Below, piece by piece: positions 45,189-53,834 of a DNA stretch of 64,000 bases. A model generated the notes under the pieces. The model did not search any database and was not told the DNA's origin. It saw only the letters and a list, made by a program, of their open reading frames with translations. Origin of the DNA: Streptomyces harbinensis (GTDB taxonomy: Bacteria; Actinomycetota; Actinomycetes; Streptomycetales; Streptomycetaceae); the NCBI RefSeq assembly GCF_900116145.1, contig NZ_FPAB01000003.1, positions 558,184-622,183 on the forward strand, written 5' to 3'. How positions within the stretch are numbered: the first letter of the stretch is position 1; every line of letters begins with the position of its first letter. A program made the position numbers and the translations under genes.

Positions 45189-46622
45189 ATGCGCCGAGCA
45201 AAAATTGTCTGCACACTTGGGCCCGCCACTGACTCATATGAGCGCATCGCCGCGCTTGTCGAAGCAGGAATGGACGTAGCCCGGCTCAACCTCAGCCACG
45301 GCGGCCACCGCGACCACGAACAGCGCTACCAACGCGTACGCCGCGCCGCCACCGCAGCAGGGCGCAGCATCGGAATTCTGGCCGACCTCCAAGGCCCGAA
45401 AATCCGGCTCGGCAGCTTCCGCGAAGGCCCCGTACTCCTGGAACCCGGCGACCACTTCACCATCACCACCGAAGACATCGAAGGCGACCAGCACCGCTGC
45501 GGTACCACCTACGCCGGCCTCGCCACCGACGTACGCCCCGGCGAACGCATCCTCATCGACGACGGCCGCGTCGCCCTCGACGTCACCACCGTCGAAGGCC
45601 CCGAGATCCACACCACCGTCGCCGAAGGCGGCATGATCTCCGACCACAAAGGCATCAACCTCCCCGGCGTCGCCGTCTCCGTCCCCGCCCTCTCACCCAA
45701 GGACATCGACGACCTGCGCTGGGCCCTGCGCACCGGCGTCGACATCATCGCCCTCTCCTTCGTCCGCACCGGCGACGACATCAAGGACGTCCACCGCGTC
45801 ATGGCCGAAGAGGGCCGCTTCCTCCCCGTCATCGCCAAAATCGAAAAACCCCAGGCCGAGGAGAACCTCCAGGACATCGTCGACGCCTTCGACGGCATCA
45901 TGGTCGCCCGCGGCGACCTCGGCGTCGAAGTCCCCCTCGAAGAAGTCCCCATGCTCCAAAAACGCGCCGTCAAACTGGCCAAACGCAACGCCAAGCCGGT
46001 CATCGTCGCCACCCAGATGCTCGACTCCATGATCGACGCATCCCGCCCCACCCGCGCCGAAGCCTCCGACGTCGCCAACGCCGTCATGGACGGCACCGAC
46101 GCCGTCATGCTCTCCGGCGAGACCAGCGTCGGCCGCTACCCCATCGAAACCGTCCGCACCATGAGCCGCATCGTCACCGCAGCCGAGGAAGAAGTCCTCG
46201 CCCGCGGCCTCGTCCCCCTCGACGAAGCGGCCAAACCCCGCACCCAGAGCGGCGCCGTCGCCCGCGCCGCCGCCGAGATCGGCGACTTCCTCGGCGCCAC
46301 CCTCCTCGTCGCCTTCACCCAGAGCGGCGACACCGCCCGCCGGCTCTCCCGCTACCGCTCACCCATCCCCCTCATCGCCTTCACCCCCGACCCCGCCACC
46401 CACGCCCAGCTCACCCTCACCTGGGGCGTCGAGACCCACCTGGTCCCCACCGCCGCGTCCACCGACGAAATGGTGACCCAGATGGACGAGCAGCTGCTGC
46501 GCCTCGGCCGCTGCCGCAAGGGCGAGACCGTGGTGATGACGGCCGGGTCCCCGCCCGCCATGTCGGGCACCACCAACCTGGTACGGGTCCACCACGTCGG
46601 CGAGGACGACACGCCCCACTGA
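45189..46622 (+). CDS. pyk: Pyruvate kinase
   Basis: 477 residues, standard. Transfers phosphate from phosphoenolpyruvate to ADP. Motifs: MRRAKIVCTLGPATDSYERI, VARLNLSHGGHRDH, LADLQGPKIRLG, KDIDDLRWALRTGVDIIALSFVR, the active-site signature VIAKIEKPQAEENL with the proton-donor Lys, GIMVARGDLGVEVPLEEVP and MLDSMIDASRPTRAEASDVANAVMDGTDAVMLSGETSVGRYP. The C-terminal allosteric domain is complete. A single-gene unit between two terminators. Confidence 0.97.
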   Translation: MRRAKIVCTLGPATDSYERIAALVEAGMDVARLNLSHGGHRDHEQRYQRVRRAATAAGRSIGILADLQGPKIRLGSFREGPVLLEPGDHFTITTEDIEGDQHRCGTTYAGLATDVRPGERILIDDGRVALDVTTVEGPEIHTTVAEGGMISDHKGINLPGVAVSVPALSPKDIDDLRWALRTGVDIIALSFVRTGDDIKDVHRVMAEEGRFLPVIAKIEKPQAEENLQDIVDAFDGIMVARGDLGVEVPLEEVPMLQKRAVKLAKRNAKPVIVATQMLDSMIDASRPTRAEASDVANAVMDGTDAVMLSGETSVGRYPIETVRTMSRIVTAAEEEVLARGLVPLDEAAKPRTQSGAVARAAAEIGDFLGATLLVAFTQSGDTARRLSRYRSPIPLIAFTPDPATHAQLTLTWGVETHLVPTAASTDEMVTQMDEQLLRLGRCRKGETVVMTAGSPPAMSGTTNLVRVHHVGEDDTPH

Positions 46623-46646
46623 CACCCCGCACCCCACCCGGCGACG

Positions 46647-46671
46647 GGCGCCGCCCGGATCGGGCGGCGCC
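46647..46671 (+). terminator. Terminator of pyk
   Basis: An 11-bp perfect stem (GGCGCCGCCCG with CGGGCGGCGCC) and a three-base loop 25 bases past the stop, followed by the T-containing TCTTGTCAT. Confidence 0.75.
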
Positions 46672-46704
46672 TCTTGTCATGCCGGGCGACGGCATGGTTG
46701 GCTT

Positions 46705-46735
46705 TTGGCGAATTCCGATTGAAAGCGCTTACTAT
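46705..46735 (+). promoter_or_regulatory. Promoter with overlapping LacI-type operator before the Gfo/PmoA/cupin operon
   Basis: TTGGCG (46705-46710) and TACTAT (46730-46735) with a 19-base spacer resemble a sigma-70-like promoter. Between them TGAAAGCGCTTACT (46720-46733) contains the AAGCGCTT palindrome of LacI-family operators. A repressor bound there would block the promoter. The regulator is not in the window. Confidence 0.5.
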
Positions 46736-46758
46736 CGCCCAGCCAGGAGTCGCACCAC

Positions 46759-47910
46759 ATGGCTGACCACCCCGCCAGCACCCGCATCCGCACCGCCGTC
46801 GTCGGCACCGGCGGCATCGTCACCGGAGCCCACCTCCCCGCCATCGCCGCCCACCTCGACGAACTCGAACTCGTCGCCGCCGTCGACATCGACCAGGACC
46901 GACTCGACGCCTTCCACACCACCGCCACCGCCATCGACGGCATCGGCCCCGTCACCGGCCACACCGACCTGGCCACCATGCTGGAAACCGAGCGCCCCCA
47001 ACTCGTCCTCCTCGGCACCCCACCCTCCCTCCACCACCAGCAAGCCCGCGCCGCCCTCACCGCCGGCGCCTGGGTCTGGGCCGAAAAACCCCTCTGCCTC
47101 ACCCTCGCCGAATTCGACGACATCACCGCCGCCGAAGGCCCCGCCGGAACCGGCCCCTACGCCGCCGTCGTCGCCCAGCACCGCTACGGCTCCGGCACCA
47201 CCCACGCCCGCCGCCTCCTCACCACCGGCGAACTCGGCACCCCCCGCGTCGCCCACTGCCAGACCACCTGGTACCGCAACACCGACTACTACGCCGTCGA
47301 CTGGCGCGGACGCTGGGCCACCGAAGGCGGCGGCCCCACCATGGGCCACGGCATCCACCAAACCGACCTCCTCCTCCACCTCCTCGGCGACTGGACCGAA
47401 ATCCGCGCCCTCGCCGGCCGCCTCGTCCACGACATCGAAAGCGAAGACGTCTCCACCGCCCTCGTCCGCTTCGCAGGCGGCACCATCGCCACCGTCGTCA
47501 ACAGCGTCCTCTCCCCCCACGAAGTCAGCCGCATCCGCATCGACTGCGACGACGCCACCGTCGAACTCACCCACCTCTACGGCCACACCAACAACGACTG
47601 GACCTACACCCCCCGACCCGGCATCGACGACACCCGCGTCACCAACTGGCGCACCAACCCCGACGACACCCCCAGCTCACACGCCGCCCAACTCGCCGGC
47701 ATCATCCATGCCTACCGCACCGGCACCCGCCCACCCGGCAGCGGCCCCGACGCCCGCCGCACCATCGAATTCAACGCCGCCCTCTACAAAGCCGCCTTCA
47801 CCGGCCGCCCCGTCCACGCCGGCGACATCACCCCCGACGACCCCTACTACACCGCCATGCACGGCAACCACCCCGACTGGGCCCCCGCCACCACCGAGGA
47901 GCAGCAGTGA
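46759..47910 (+). CDS. Gfo/Idh/MocA family oxidoreductase
   Basis: 383 residues. The N-terminal Rossmann domain starts RTAVVGTGGIVTGAHLPAIAAH (GTGGIV for NAD(P)), then LVAAVDIDQDRLDAF, and has the catalytic EKPLCL motif. The C-terminal domain contains QHRYGSGTTHARRLL and WRGRWATEGGGPTMGHGIHQTDLLLHLLGDW, including the GHGIHQTD segment (His/Asp) usual in this family. It oxidises or reduces a sugar-like substrate. AGGAG precedes the ATG by ten bases. It overlaps the PmoA-like gene in GTGA; with the cupin these form a sugar-derived catabolic operon. Confidence 0.9.
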   Translation: MADHPASTRIRTAVVGTGGIVTGAHLPAIAAHLDELELVAAVDIDQDRLDAFHTTATAIDGIGPVTGHTDLATMLETERPQLVLLGTPPSLHHQQARAALTAGAWVWAEKPLCLTLAEFDDITAAEGPAGTGPYAAVVAQHRYGSGTTHARRLLTTGELGTPRVAHCQTTWYRNTDYYAVDWRGRWATEGGGPTMGHGIHQTDLLLHLLGDWTEIRALAGRLVHDIESEDVSTALVRFAGGTIATVVNSVLSPHEVSRIRIDCDDATVELTHLYGHTNNDWTYTPRPGIDDTRVTNWRTNPDDTPSSHAAQLAGIIHAYRTGTRPPGSGPDARRTIEFNAALYKAAFTGRPVHAGDITPDDPYYTAMHGNHPDWAPATTEEQQ

Positions 47911-48845
47911 CCGACGCCCCCCTCACCGTCACCCACACCCACGGCGAACGGATCAGCGTCGACGCCGCAGGCACCGAAATCCTCTCCTACGTCTACCGCC
48001 CCGACCCCGAAGCGTACGAATCCCCCAAACCGTACGCCCACCCCCTCCGCACCCTCGCCGGCCACCTCGTCACCGGCTACCGCCCCAACGACCACCGCTG
48101 GCACAAAGGCGTCCAGATGACCGCCAGCCACCTCTCCGAACAGAACTTCTGGGGCGGCAACTCCTACATCCACGGCCAGGGCTACCAGCGCATCCCCGAA
48201 CGCGTCGGCACCATGCGCCACGACGGCTTCACCGCCGTCACCACCACCCCCGAACGCGCCGACATCACCGAAAACCTCACCTGGATCAACCACACCGGCC
48301 AGCACTGGGCCACCGAAACCCGCACCCTCGCCATCCACACCGCCGACACCACCCACAGCGCCTGGACCCTCGAATGGTCCATCGACCTCACCAACATCCG
48401 CGGCGAACCCCTCCACTTCGGCAGCCCCACCACCGCAGGCCGCACCATGGCCGGCTACACCGGCCTCCAATGGCGCGGCCCCCGCGACTTCACCGGCGGC
48501 CAGATCCTCACCCCCACCGGCCCCAGCACCGACGCCGACACCATGGGCACCCCCGCCACCACCACCCCCTGGATCGCCTTCACCGCCCAGCACGACGACC
48601 ACGACGGCCACTCCACCCTCATCTTCGACCACGCCCCCGAAAACAGCGCCGAAACCGCCATCCACCCCTCCCACTGGTTCGTCCGCTCCACCCCCATCCC
48701 CACCGTCGCCTTCTCCTGGGCCTTCTTCGACGAATTCGAACTCCCCCCAGGCGACTCCTTCCACTACCGCTACCGCATCGTCATCGCAGACGGCGCCTGG
48801 GACACCGACCACATCACCACCTACCTGAAGAACCACCCCTGGTAA
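47907..48845 (+). CDS. PmoA-like (DUF6807) protein
   Basis: 312 residues from a GTG overlapping the previous stop. TEILSYVYRPDPEAYESPKPYAHPLRTLAGHLVTGYRPNDHRWHKGVQM contains the HP-hydrophobic-TL and DHRWHKG hallmarks of the DUF6807/PmoA-annotated family. Members occur with Gfo/Idh dehydrogenases in sugar or uronate gene sets. The methane-related family name is historical and no monooxygenase activity is implied. His-rich segments (HRWHKG, SHWFVR) might bind a metal. Role inferred as part of the same pathway as its neighbours. Confidence 0.78.
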   Translation: MTDAPLTVTHTHGERISVDAAGTEILSYVYRPDPEAYESPKPYAHPLRTLAGHLVTGYRPNDHRWHKGVQMTASHLSEQNFWGGNSYIHGQGYQRIPERVGTMRHDGFTAVTTTPERADITENLTWINHTGQHWATETRTLAIHTADTTHSAWTLEWSIDLTNIRGEPLHFGSPTTAGRTMAGYTGLQWRGPRDFTGGQILTPTGPSTDADTMGTPATTTPWIAFTAQHDDHDGHSTLIFDHAPENSAETAIHPSHWFVRSTPIPTVAFSWAFFDEFELPPGDSFHYRYRIVIADGAWDTDHITTYLKNHPW

Positions 48846-48861
48846 CGACAGGACGGACCCC

Positions 48862-49611
48862 ATGACCACCCTGCACAACCCCCTCCCCGGCGCCATCGGC
48901 GTCTCCCACATCACCGCCTACGACTGGCCCGCCCCCGACGGCGCCTGCGGCGGCAGCCCCCACATGCACCTCGCATGCACCGAGGCCTACGTGGTAACCG
49001 CCGGAGAGGGGGCGGTGCAAACCCTCACCCCCACCGGATACACCGAAACCCCCCTCCACCCCGGCGTCATCGCCTGGTTCACCCCCGGCACCATCCACCG
49101 CATGATCAACGGCGACGGCAACCTCCACGTCACCGTCCTCATGCAGAACAGCGGCCTCCCCGAAGCCGGCGACGCCGTCTTCACCTTCCCACCCCACATC
49201 CTCGCCGACCCCGACCGCTACGCCCACGCAGCCACCCTCCCCGGCAAAGAAGGCCCAGCCGTCGAACAAGCCGCACGAACCCGCCGCGACCTCGCCCTCG
49301 AAGGCTACGAAACACTCCGCACCGCAACACGCGACGGAGACCCCGCACCCCTGCACGCCTTCCACCAGGCAGCGGCACGCCTGGCAGCCCCCAAGGTCGC
49401 CGAATGGCGCACCCGCTGGCAGGACGGCGCCCTGGCAGCCGCCCGCACCACCGGAGAACACCTGGCCGCCCTCGCCGAGGCCGACCCCACCCACCTCTCC
49501 CACGCCCGCATCACCACCAGCACCCCGACCCGCGCCGCGGGCTACGGCATGTGCGGACGCCGCCAGGAGTACGAGATCCCCGGCACCACACTCCCGTACT
49601 ACGGCGAGTAG
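48862..49611 (+). CDS. Cupin domain protein
   Basis: 249 residues. The first 110 form a cupin barrel: GSPHMHLACTEAYVVTAGEGAVQTL (motif 1, H-x-H and Glu) and HPGVIAWFTPGTIHRMINGDGNLHVTVLM (motif 2, with its His). The second half is helical (RRDLALEGYETLRTA; FHQAAARLAAPKVAEWR) and ends GYGMCGRRQEYEIPGTTLPYYGE. It might bind or isomerise the sugar acid handled by the two preceding enzymes. Starts 16 bases after the PmoA-like stop. The exact reaction is unknown. Confidence 0.75.
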   Translation: MTTLHNPLPGAIGVSHITAYDWPAPDGACGGSPHMHLACTEAYVVTAGEGAVQTLTPTGYTETPLHPGVIAWFTPGTIHRMINGDGNLHVTVLMQNSGLPEAGDAVFTFPPHILADPDRYAHAATLPGKEGPAVEQAARTRRDLALEGYETLRTATRDGDPAPLHAFHQAAARLAAPKVAEWRTRWQDGALAAARTTGEHLAALAEADPTHLSHARITTSTPTRAAGYGMCGRRQEYEIPGTTLPYYGE

Positions 49612-49623
49612 CGAGCCGGCCGC

Positions 49624-50406
49624 TCAGAACTTCGGACCGACATGGGCGTCCATGAGCGCCACGGACGCCCTCCGGGCCACGGATATGGTCTGTGCCCGCC
49701 GCCGCTGACGCAGGTGTTTCCAGGCCACGCCCAGGGAGTCGAGCGTGTCGGTGTACAGCCGGATGATGTCGTCCGAGGTGTTGGTGAAGAAGTACCGGGG
49801 GTATTCGTAGCGCTTGGGCTGCCCGGCGATGGTCCGGGTGGTCCAGTTGATCACGCGTGAGCCGTCCGAATGGATGAGCCCACGCACGAACTCCCAGGGG
49901 TGAGCGCGGACGATCCGTTGTTGCCACGGTTCGAGGGCGATGGGGCGCTCATGCTTCCTGCCGGGGCCGTGCTGCGGGAAGAGGCAGGTCAGGTGTTTGG
50001 AGGAGAGCTTCACGTCCGCGCAGCCCGTCTTGCGGCGACGGTGGACGGAGTTGCCCGGGAAGACCGAGCGCATCGCCGCTTCGCAGGCGTCCATCAGGCC
50101 GGGCCACGCATTGCCACAGGTGATCGCCAGGACGGGTGCACGGTGCTGCGCATGCTGGACGATGTACCCGTCCCCCAGGTAGAGACCCAGGAGGTAGGAG
50201 TAGGCCGCCTCGTCCAGGTCGCACCCGTCGCAGCGTGGGCACGGGCGAGGCCGGATGCCCGGAGCTGTCCCCGAGGCCGTCCGATCGATGTGTGTCCAGT
50301 AACTGACGGTTCCCGGCGGCACGTCGAGCAGTCGGGCAACGTCGGCGTTGGTGACACCGGAGCGAACGAGCGCGACTGCTCTGCTCCGGATGAGGGGATC
50401 GTGCAT
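49624..50406 (-). CDS. HTH plus LAGLIDADG homing-endonuclease-like protein
   Basis: 260 residues from the ATG at 50406. Residues 1-40 form a resolvase-type helix-turn-helix (RSRAVALVRSGVTNADVARLLDVPPGTVSYW). CPRCDGCDLDEAAYSYLLGL follows with a small Cys cluster. Then two LAGLIDADG-like motifs: YSYLLGLYLGDGYI and EFVRGLIHSDGSRVI, each ending in the catalytic acidic residue. Such freestanding proteins are frequent in Streptomyces and may act as regulators, domesticated nucleases or mobile elements. It lies 113 bases from, and on the same strand as, the tRNA at 50519. Endonuclease activity is plausible but unproven. Confidence 0.8.
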   Translation of the reverse strand: MHDPLIRSRAVALVRSGVTNADVARLLDVPPGTVSYWTHIDRTASGTAPGIRPRPCPRCDGCDLDEAAYSYLLGLYLGDGYIVQHAQHRAPVLAITCGNAWPGLMDACEAAMRSVFPGNSVHRRRKTGCADVKLSSKHLTCLFPQHGPGRKHERPIALEPWQQRIVRAHPWEFVRGLIHSDGSRVINWTTRTIAGQPKRYEYPRYFFTNTSDDIIRLYTDTLDSLGVAWKHLRQRRRAQTISVARRASVALMDAHVGPKF

Positions 50407-50498
50407 GGCCCGATCATGGAGGCGAGGCGGTGCACGTATCGTGCGATCGGACGGTTGTTCCCCCGAAAGAGGGGCGCTGGTCCCGAATCGCTGATCAA

Positions 50499-50513
50499 CC
50501 TTCGAATCGAAGG
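50499..50513 (-). terminator. Hairpin after the tRNA gene
   Basis: CCTTCG and CGAAGG flank AAT, six bases past the tRNA 3' end on the same strand. Small but well placed for tRNA transcript ending. Confidence 0.5.
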
Positions 50514-50518
50514 CAAAG

Positions 50519-50592
50519 TGCCCCGAGTGGGATTCGAACCCACACTGTCGGTGGTTTGAGCACCGTCTCTCTAACCGTTGGAGTACCGGGGC
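50519..50592 (-). tRNA. tRNA with CAA (Leu) anticodon, class I shape
   Basis: Reads GCCCCGG (acceptor), D-arm CTCC...GAG with the invariant GG, anticodon stem CGGTG/CACCG around CTCAAAC, a five-base variable loop ACAGT, T-arm GTGGG/CCCAC with TTCGAAT, and TCGGGGC closing the acceptor (last pair G-T), discriminator A. The anticodon CAA (50556-50558) is for leucine UUG codons. Bacterial leucine tRNAs normally have a long variable arm; this one does not. The CCA end is not encoded. It diverges from the ANTAR regulator gene. Confidence 0.88.
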
Positions 50593-50689
50593 CTTGGAAA
50601 GCAAGGTTGCAGCTTCCTGCTGTGCCACTAGCGTACCGCAGGTAGGTACCCTCAATGGTGCCCCCATCCTGCAGGAAACGAGGAGCAAC

Positions 50690-51349
50690 GTGAGCACCCC
50701 CGAGGTCCCCGACGAGCCCACTGACACCGGTACCGGCGCGGGAAGCGCGCATGTGCCGCCGTTGACCACCCGTGTCGTCATCGCCGAGGACGAGGCCCTG
50801 ATCCGGCTGGATCTCAAAGAGATGCTGGAGGAGGAGGGCTATTCCGTCGTCGGGGAGGCCGGGGACGGTGAGCGGGCCGTCGAGCTGGCGCGGGAGCTGC
50901 GCCCGGATCTGGTCATTCTCGATGTGAAAATGCCCGTCATGGATGGCATCTCCGCCGCCGAAAAGATCGCCGGGGAGGCCATCGCCCCGGTGCTGATGCT
51001 GACCGCCTTCTCGCAGCGCGATCTCGTGGAGCGGGCGCGTGATGCGGGGGCGATGGCGTATCTCGTGAAGCCGTTCAGCAAGAGCGATGTGATTCCGGCG
51101 ATCGAGATCGCGGTCTCGCGCTTCACCGAGCTGAAGACGCTGACCAAGGAGGTCGCGGACCTGGCGCAGCGGCTGGAGACGCGGAAGCTGGTGGATCGGG
51201 CGAAGAGTGTGTTGCAGACGCAGTACGGGTTGTCGGAGCCGGCGGCGTTCCGGTGGATTCAGAAGACGTCGATGGATCGGCGGTTGTCGATGCATCAGGT
51301 GGCGGAGGCTGTGATTCAGGACGCCGAGGAGAAGAAGCAGCGGAAGTAG
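50690..51349 (+). CDS. ANTAR-domain response regulator (PdtaR-like)
   Basis: 219 residues from the GTG at 50690, which follows GAGGAG; an ATG at 50594 in frame would begin inside the tRNA flank. Receiver domain: VVIAEDEALIRLDLKEML, phosphorylation Asp in LVILDVKMPVMDG, Thr and Lys in MLTAFSQ and YLVKPF. The C-terminal ANTAR RNA-binding helices are ALETRKLVDRAK-like (here RLETRKLVDRAKSVLQTQYG, EPAAFRWIQKTSMDRRLSM). It should bind paired hexaloop hairpins in mRNA leaders to prevent termination. From memory the pyk-RR neighbourhood is conserved in Streptomyces. Its sensor kinase is not here. Confidence 0.95.
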   Translation: MSTPEVPDEPTDTGTGAGSAHVPPLTTRVVIAEDEALIRLDLKEMLEEEGYSVVGEAGDGERAVELARELRPDLVILDVKMPVMDGISAAEKIAGEAIAPVLMLTAFSQRDLVERARDAGAMAYLVKPFSKSDVIPAIEIAVSRFTELKTLTKEVADLAQRLETRKLVDRAKSVLQTQYGLSEPAAFRWIQKTSMDRRLSMHQVAEAVIQDAEEKKQRK

Positions 51350-51368
51350 GTTTCGGCGGGCTGGAATT

Positions 51369-51407
51369 GGGGAAGCCGGGCGGTGTTTGCCCGGCTTCCC
51401 CTTTTTT
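51369..51407 (+). terminator. Rho-independent terminator after the ANTAR regulator
   Basis: A 13-bp perfect stem (GGGGAAGCCGGGC with GCCCGGCTTCCCC), seven-base loop GGTGTTT, then six T. A textbook terminator. The next 218 bases to the livK start are relatively GC-poor and carry the liv promoter region; no ANTAR-target paired hairpins were evident. Confidence 0.9.
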
Positions 51408-51625
51408 GCTGCCTCTTCGGGGGCGGCGTCGTGTCTTGGCTGGATTGTTCGCTCAGCGGTAAGCAGTGTTCTGTTTCCGACGCGTGACGCAGATCACGAG
51501 GCGGTCACATCTGTGTCGGCTGTCTATCTGTGCCGCGCACATGGGCAATAGATTCCGCACACGCCATGCGGCTGTCGTGGGGCGTTGTCAAAGATCTTCT
51601 CGCTGGCCTCCAGGGGGTTTTGCTC

Positions 51626-52807
51626 GTGCTCAACAGATCCATCGTGAAGCTGGCGATACCTGTCGCCATCGGTGCGCTCGCGCTCACCGCGTGCGGCAGT
51701 GACGATGGCGACAGCAATGGCGGCGGTGGCGGGGGCGGCGGCACCACGTACAAGATCGCCTACCAGGGTCCGCTGTCGGGTGACAACGTGGCGCTCGGCG
51801 AGAACATGCAGAACGGGATTCAGCTGGCGATCAATGAGGCCAATGAGTCGGGTGACTACGACTTCACGGTGGAGTACGTGGCCACTGATGACCGGGGTGT
51901 GGAGGGTCAGGCGACGGCTGCGGCGCAGCTGGTGATCGATGACGAGGATGTGATCGCGGCGATCGGTCCGGCGTTCTCGGGGCCGGCGGAGGTGGCGGCG
52001 CCGCTGTACGGGGAGGCGGGGGTGCTGGCGGTGTCGTCGTCGGCGACGAATCCGACGCTGACGGAGCAGGGTTTCCCGACGTTCTTGCGGGCGGTGCCGA
52101 ACGACTTCGCGCAGGGTGCGGGGATGGCGCAGTTCCTGGCGGCTCAGGATGGTGTGGAGAAGGTCATCCTGGTCGACAATGTGACGCCGTACGGTGAGGG
52201 TCTGGCCGAGGTGGCGGAGGCGTCGCTGACGGAGCTGGGTCTTGAGGTGGAGCGTTCGAGCGTTCCGGTGGATACTCCGGATTACAGCGGTGCGGCGCGT
52301 ACGGTGGTGCAGTCGGGTGCGGATGCGCTGGTCTACGCGGGTTACTACCAGACGGCGGGTCCGTTCGCGGCGAGTCTGAAGGACGCGGGTTTCGACGGGA
52401 TCGCGGTGTCGGGTGACGGCACCAATGACATGCAGTTCCTGTCGCTGGCGGGTGCGGCGTCCGAGGGCTGGTATCTGACGTGTCCGTGTACGGATGCGAC
52501 GGCGGACGAGGCGACGGCTGATTTTGCGGAGCGGTATCAGAGCGCGTTCAACCAGCCGCCGGGTACGTATTCGGCGGAGTCGTACGACGTGGCGCAGATG
52601 ATCATCAGTGCGATCGCGGAGCTGGGTGCGGAGGCGAACCGGGACTCGCTGTACGAGGCGGTGGCGACGGGTTCGTACGAGGGGCTGACGAAGACGTTCT
52701 CGTTCGATGAGAACGGTGAGTTCACGAATGACGCGATCTTCATGTACCAGGTGCAGGGTGATGACATCGCGTATCTGGGGCCGATCGAGGAGTTGACCGG
52801 CGGCTGA
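51626..52807 (+). CDS. livK: Branched-chain amino-acid binding lipoprotein
   Basis: 393 residues from the GTG at 51626; the ATG at 51530 would bury the signal peptide behind 32 residues and is rejected. Signal VLNRSIVKLAIPVAIGALALTAC has lipobox Cys23. The mature part KIAYQGPLSGDNVALGENMQNGIQLAINEAN, DDRGVEGQATAAAQLVIDDEDVIAAIGPAFSG and GDGTNDMQFLSLAG is the type I periplasmic receptor family for Leu/Ile/Val. First gene of a five-gene importer operon. The 103-base gap to livH has no obvious hairpin. Confidence 0.95.
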   Translation: MLNRSIVKLAIPVAIGALALTACGSDDGDSNGGGGGGGGTTYKIAYQGPLSGDNVALGENMQNGIQLAINEANESGDYDFTVEYVATDDRGVEGQATAAAQLVIDDEDVIAAIGPAFSGPAEVAAPLYGEAGVLAVSSSATNPTLTEQGFPTFLRAVPNDFAQGAGMAQFLAAQDGVEKVILVDNVTPYGEGLAEVAEASLTELGLEVERSSVPVDTPDYSGAARTVVQSGADALVYAGYYQTAGPFAASLKDAGFDGIAVSGDGTNDMQFLSLAGAASEGWYLTCPCTDATADEATADFAERYQSAFNQPPGTYSAESYDVAQMIISAIAELGAEANRDSLYEAVATGSYEGLTKTFSFDENGEFTNDAIFMYQVQGDDIAYLGPIEELTGG

Positions 52808-52910
52808 TCGGCGGGTTGCCCGTCGCTTTCCCAGTGAGTTGTCGGCGGGGCGCGGTGTGTCATCGCGCCCCGCTTGCTTTGTGCCCGTTTCGCTAAAGGA
52901 AGTCAGCTCC

Positions 52911-53834
52911 ATGTCCCTACAGGATTTCTGGGACGTTTTCGTCCTCGGGGTGGTGCTCGGCTCGTTGTATGCCGTCATCGCCATTGGCTACACGCTTGTT
53001 TATGGTGTTCTGCAGCTTCTGAACTTCGCGCACAGCGAGGTGTTCATGTCCGGCGGTTTCGGCGGACTCATCGTGTTGACGGTGGTGGTGCCGGCGGCGG
53101 ATCCGAGTGGGATTCAGTCGGCGGGCTATGTGTTGCTCGGTATGTTGGCCGGTGCGGCGCTGGGTGGTGGTGTGGCGTACGGTCTGGAGCGGGTGGCGTA
53201 CCGTCCGTTGCGGCGGCGGGGTGCGCCGCGTCTGGTGTTTCTGATCACGGCGATCGGTGCGTCGTTCTTCATCTACAACCTGGCGGGCAAGATTTTCGGC
53301 CGGAATGCGAGCCGGATGCCGTCGATGTATGAGAACAAGACGTTGTTCACGTTGTTCGGGGCGCCGATCAATGTGACGCAGGCGCTGGTGGTGGTGTCGG
53401 CGGTGCTGATGCTGATTCTGGTGGACTTCGTGGTGAATCGGACGAAGCTGGGGTCGGGTATCCGGGCGGTGGCGCAGGATCCGGAAGTGGCGTCGTTGAT
53501 GGGTGTGAACATCGACAAGGTGGTGTCGCGCACCTTTGTGCTGGGTGGGTTGATGGGTGGTGTGGCCGGCTTCTTGTACGGGACGACGACCCAGGTGTGG
53601 TACACGATGGGCTTCTTGCCGGGTATTACGGCGTTCGCGGCTGCGGTGCTGGGGGGTATCGGCAATGTGCGGGGGGCGATGCTGGGCGGGATGGTGCTGG
53701 GTGTCGTTGAGGCCATGACGGTGGAGATCTGGGGCGACGCGTGGCGGTATGTGGGCGCGTTCGCGGTGTTGGTGGCGGTGCTGATGTTCCGTCCGACCGG
53801 GATTCTGGGCGAGCGGGTTGCGAGGACGGCATGA
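52911..53834 (+). CDS. livH: Branched-chain amino-acid ABC permease LivH
   Basis: 307 residues from the ATG at 52911 with AAAGGAAG before it. It has about eight membrane helices and the LivH start FVLGVVLGSLYAVIAIGYTLVYGVLQLLNFAH. The cytosolic contact loop is GSGIRAVAQDPEVASLMGVNIDKV (EAA-like) and FAAAVLGGIGNVRGAMLGGMVLG closes the domain. It pairs with LivM, which it overlaps in ATGA. An upstream frame start at 52839 gives an unlike N-terminus and is not used. Confidence 0.95.
   Translation: MSLQDFWDVFVLGVVLGSLYAVIAIGYTLVYGVLQLLNFAHSEVFMSGGFGGLIVLTVVVPAADPSGIQSAGYVLLGMLAGAALGGGVAYGLERVAYRPLRRRGAPRLVFLITAIGASFFIYNLAGKIFGRNASRMPSMYENKTLFTLFGAPINVTQALVVVSAVLMLILVDFVVNRTKLGSGIRAVAQDPEVASLMGVNIDKVVSRTFVLGGLMGGVAGFLYGTTTQVWYTMGFLPGITAFAAAVLGGIGNVRGAMLGGMVLGVVEAMTVEIWGDAWRYVGAFAVLVAVLMFRPTGILGERVARTA

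Noticed and set aside
51530..51625. Longer livK starting at the ATG at 51530
   Set aside because: It would put 32 residues before the lipoprotein signal, which would not then be recognised.
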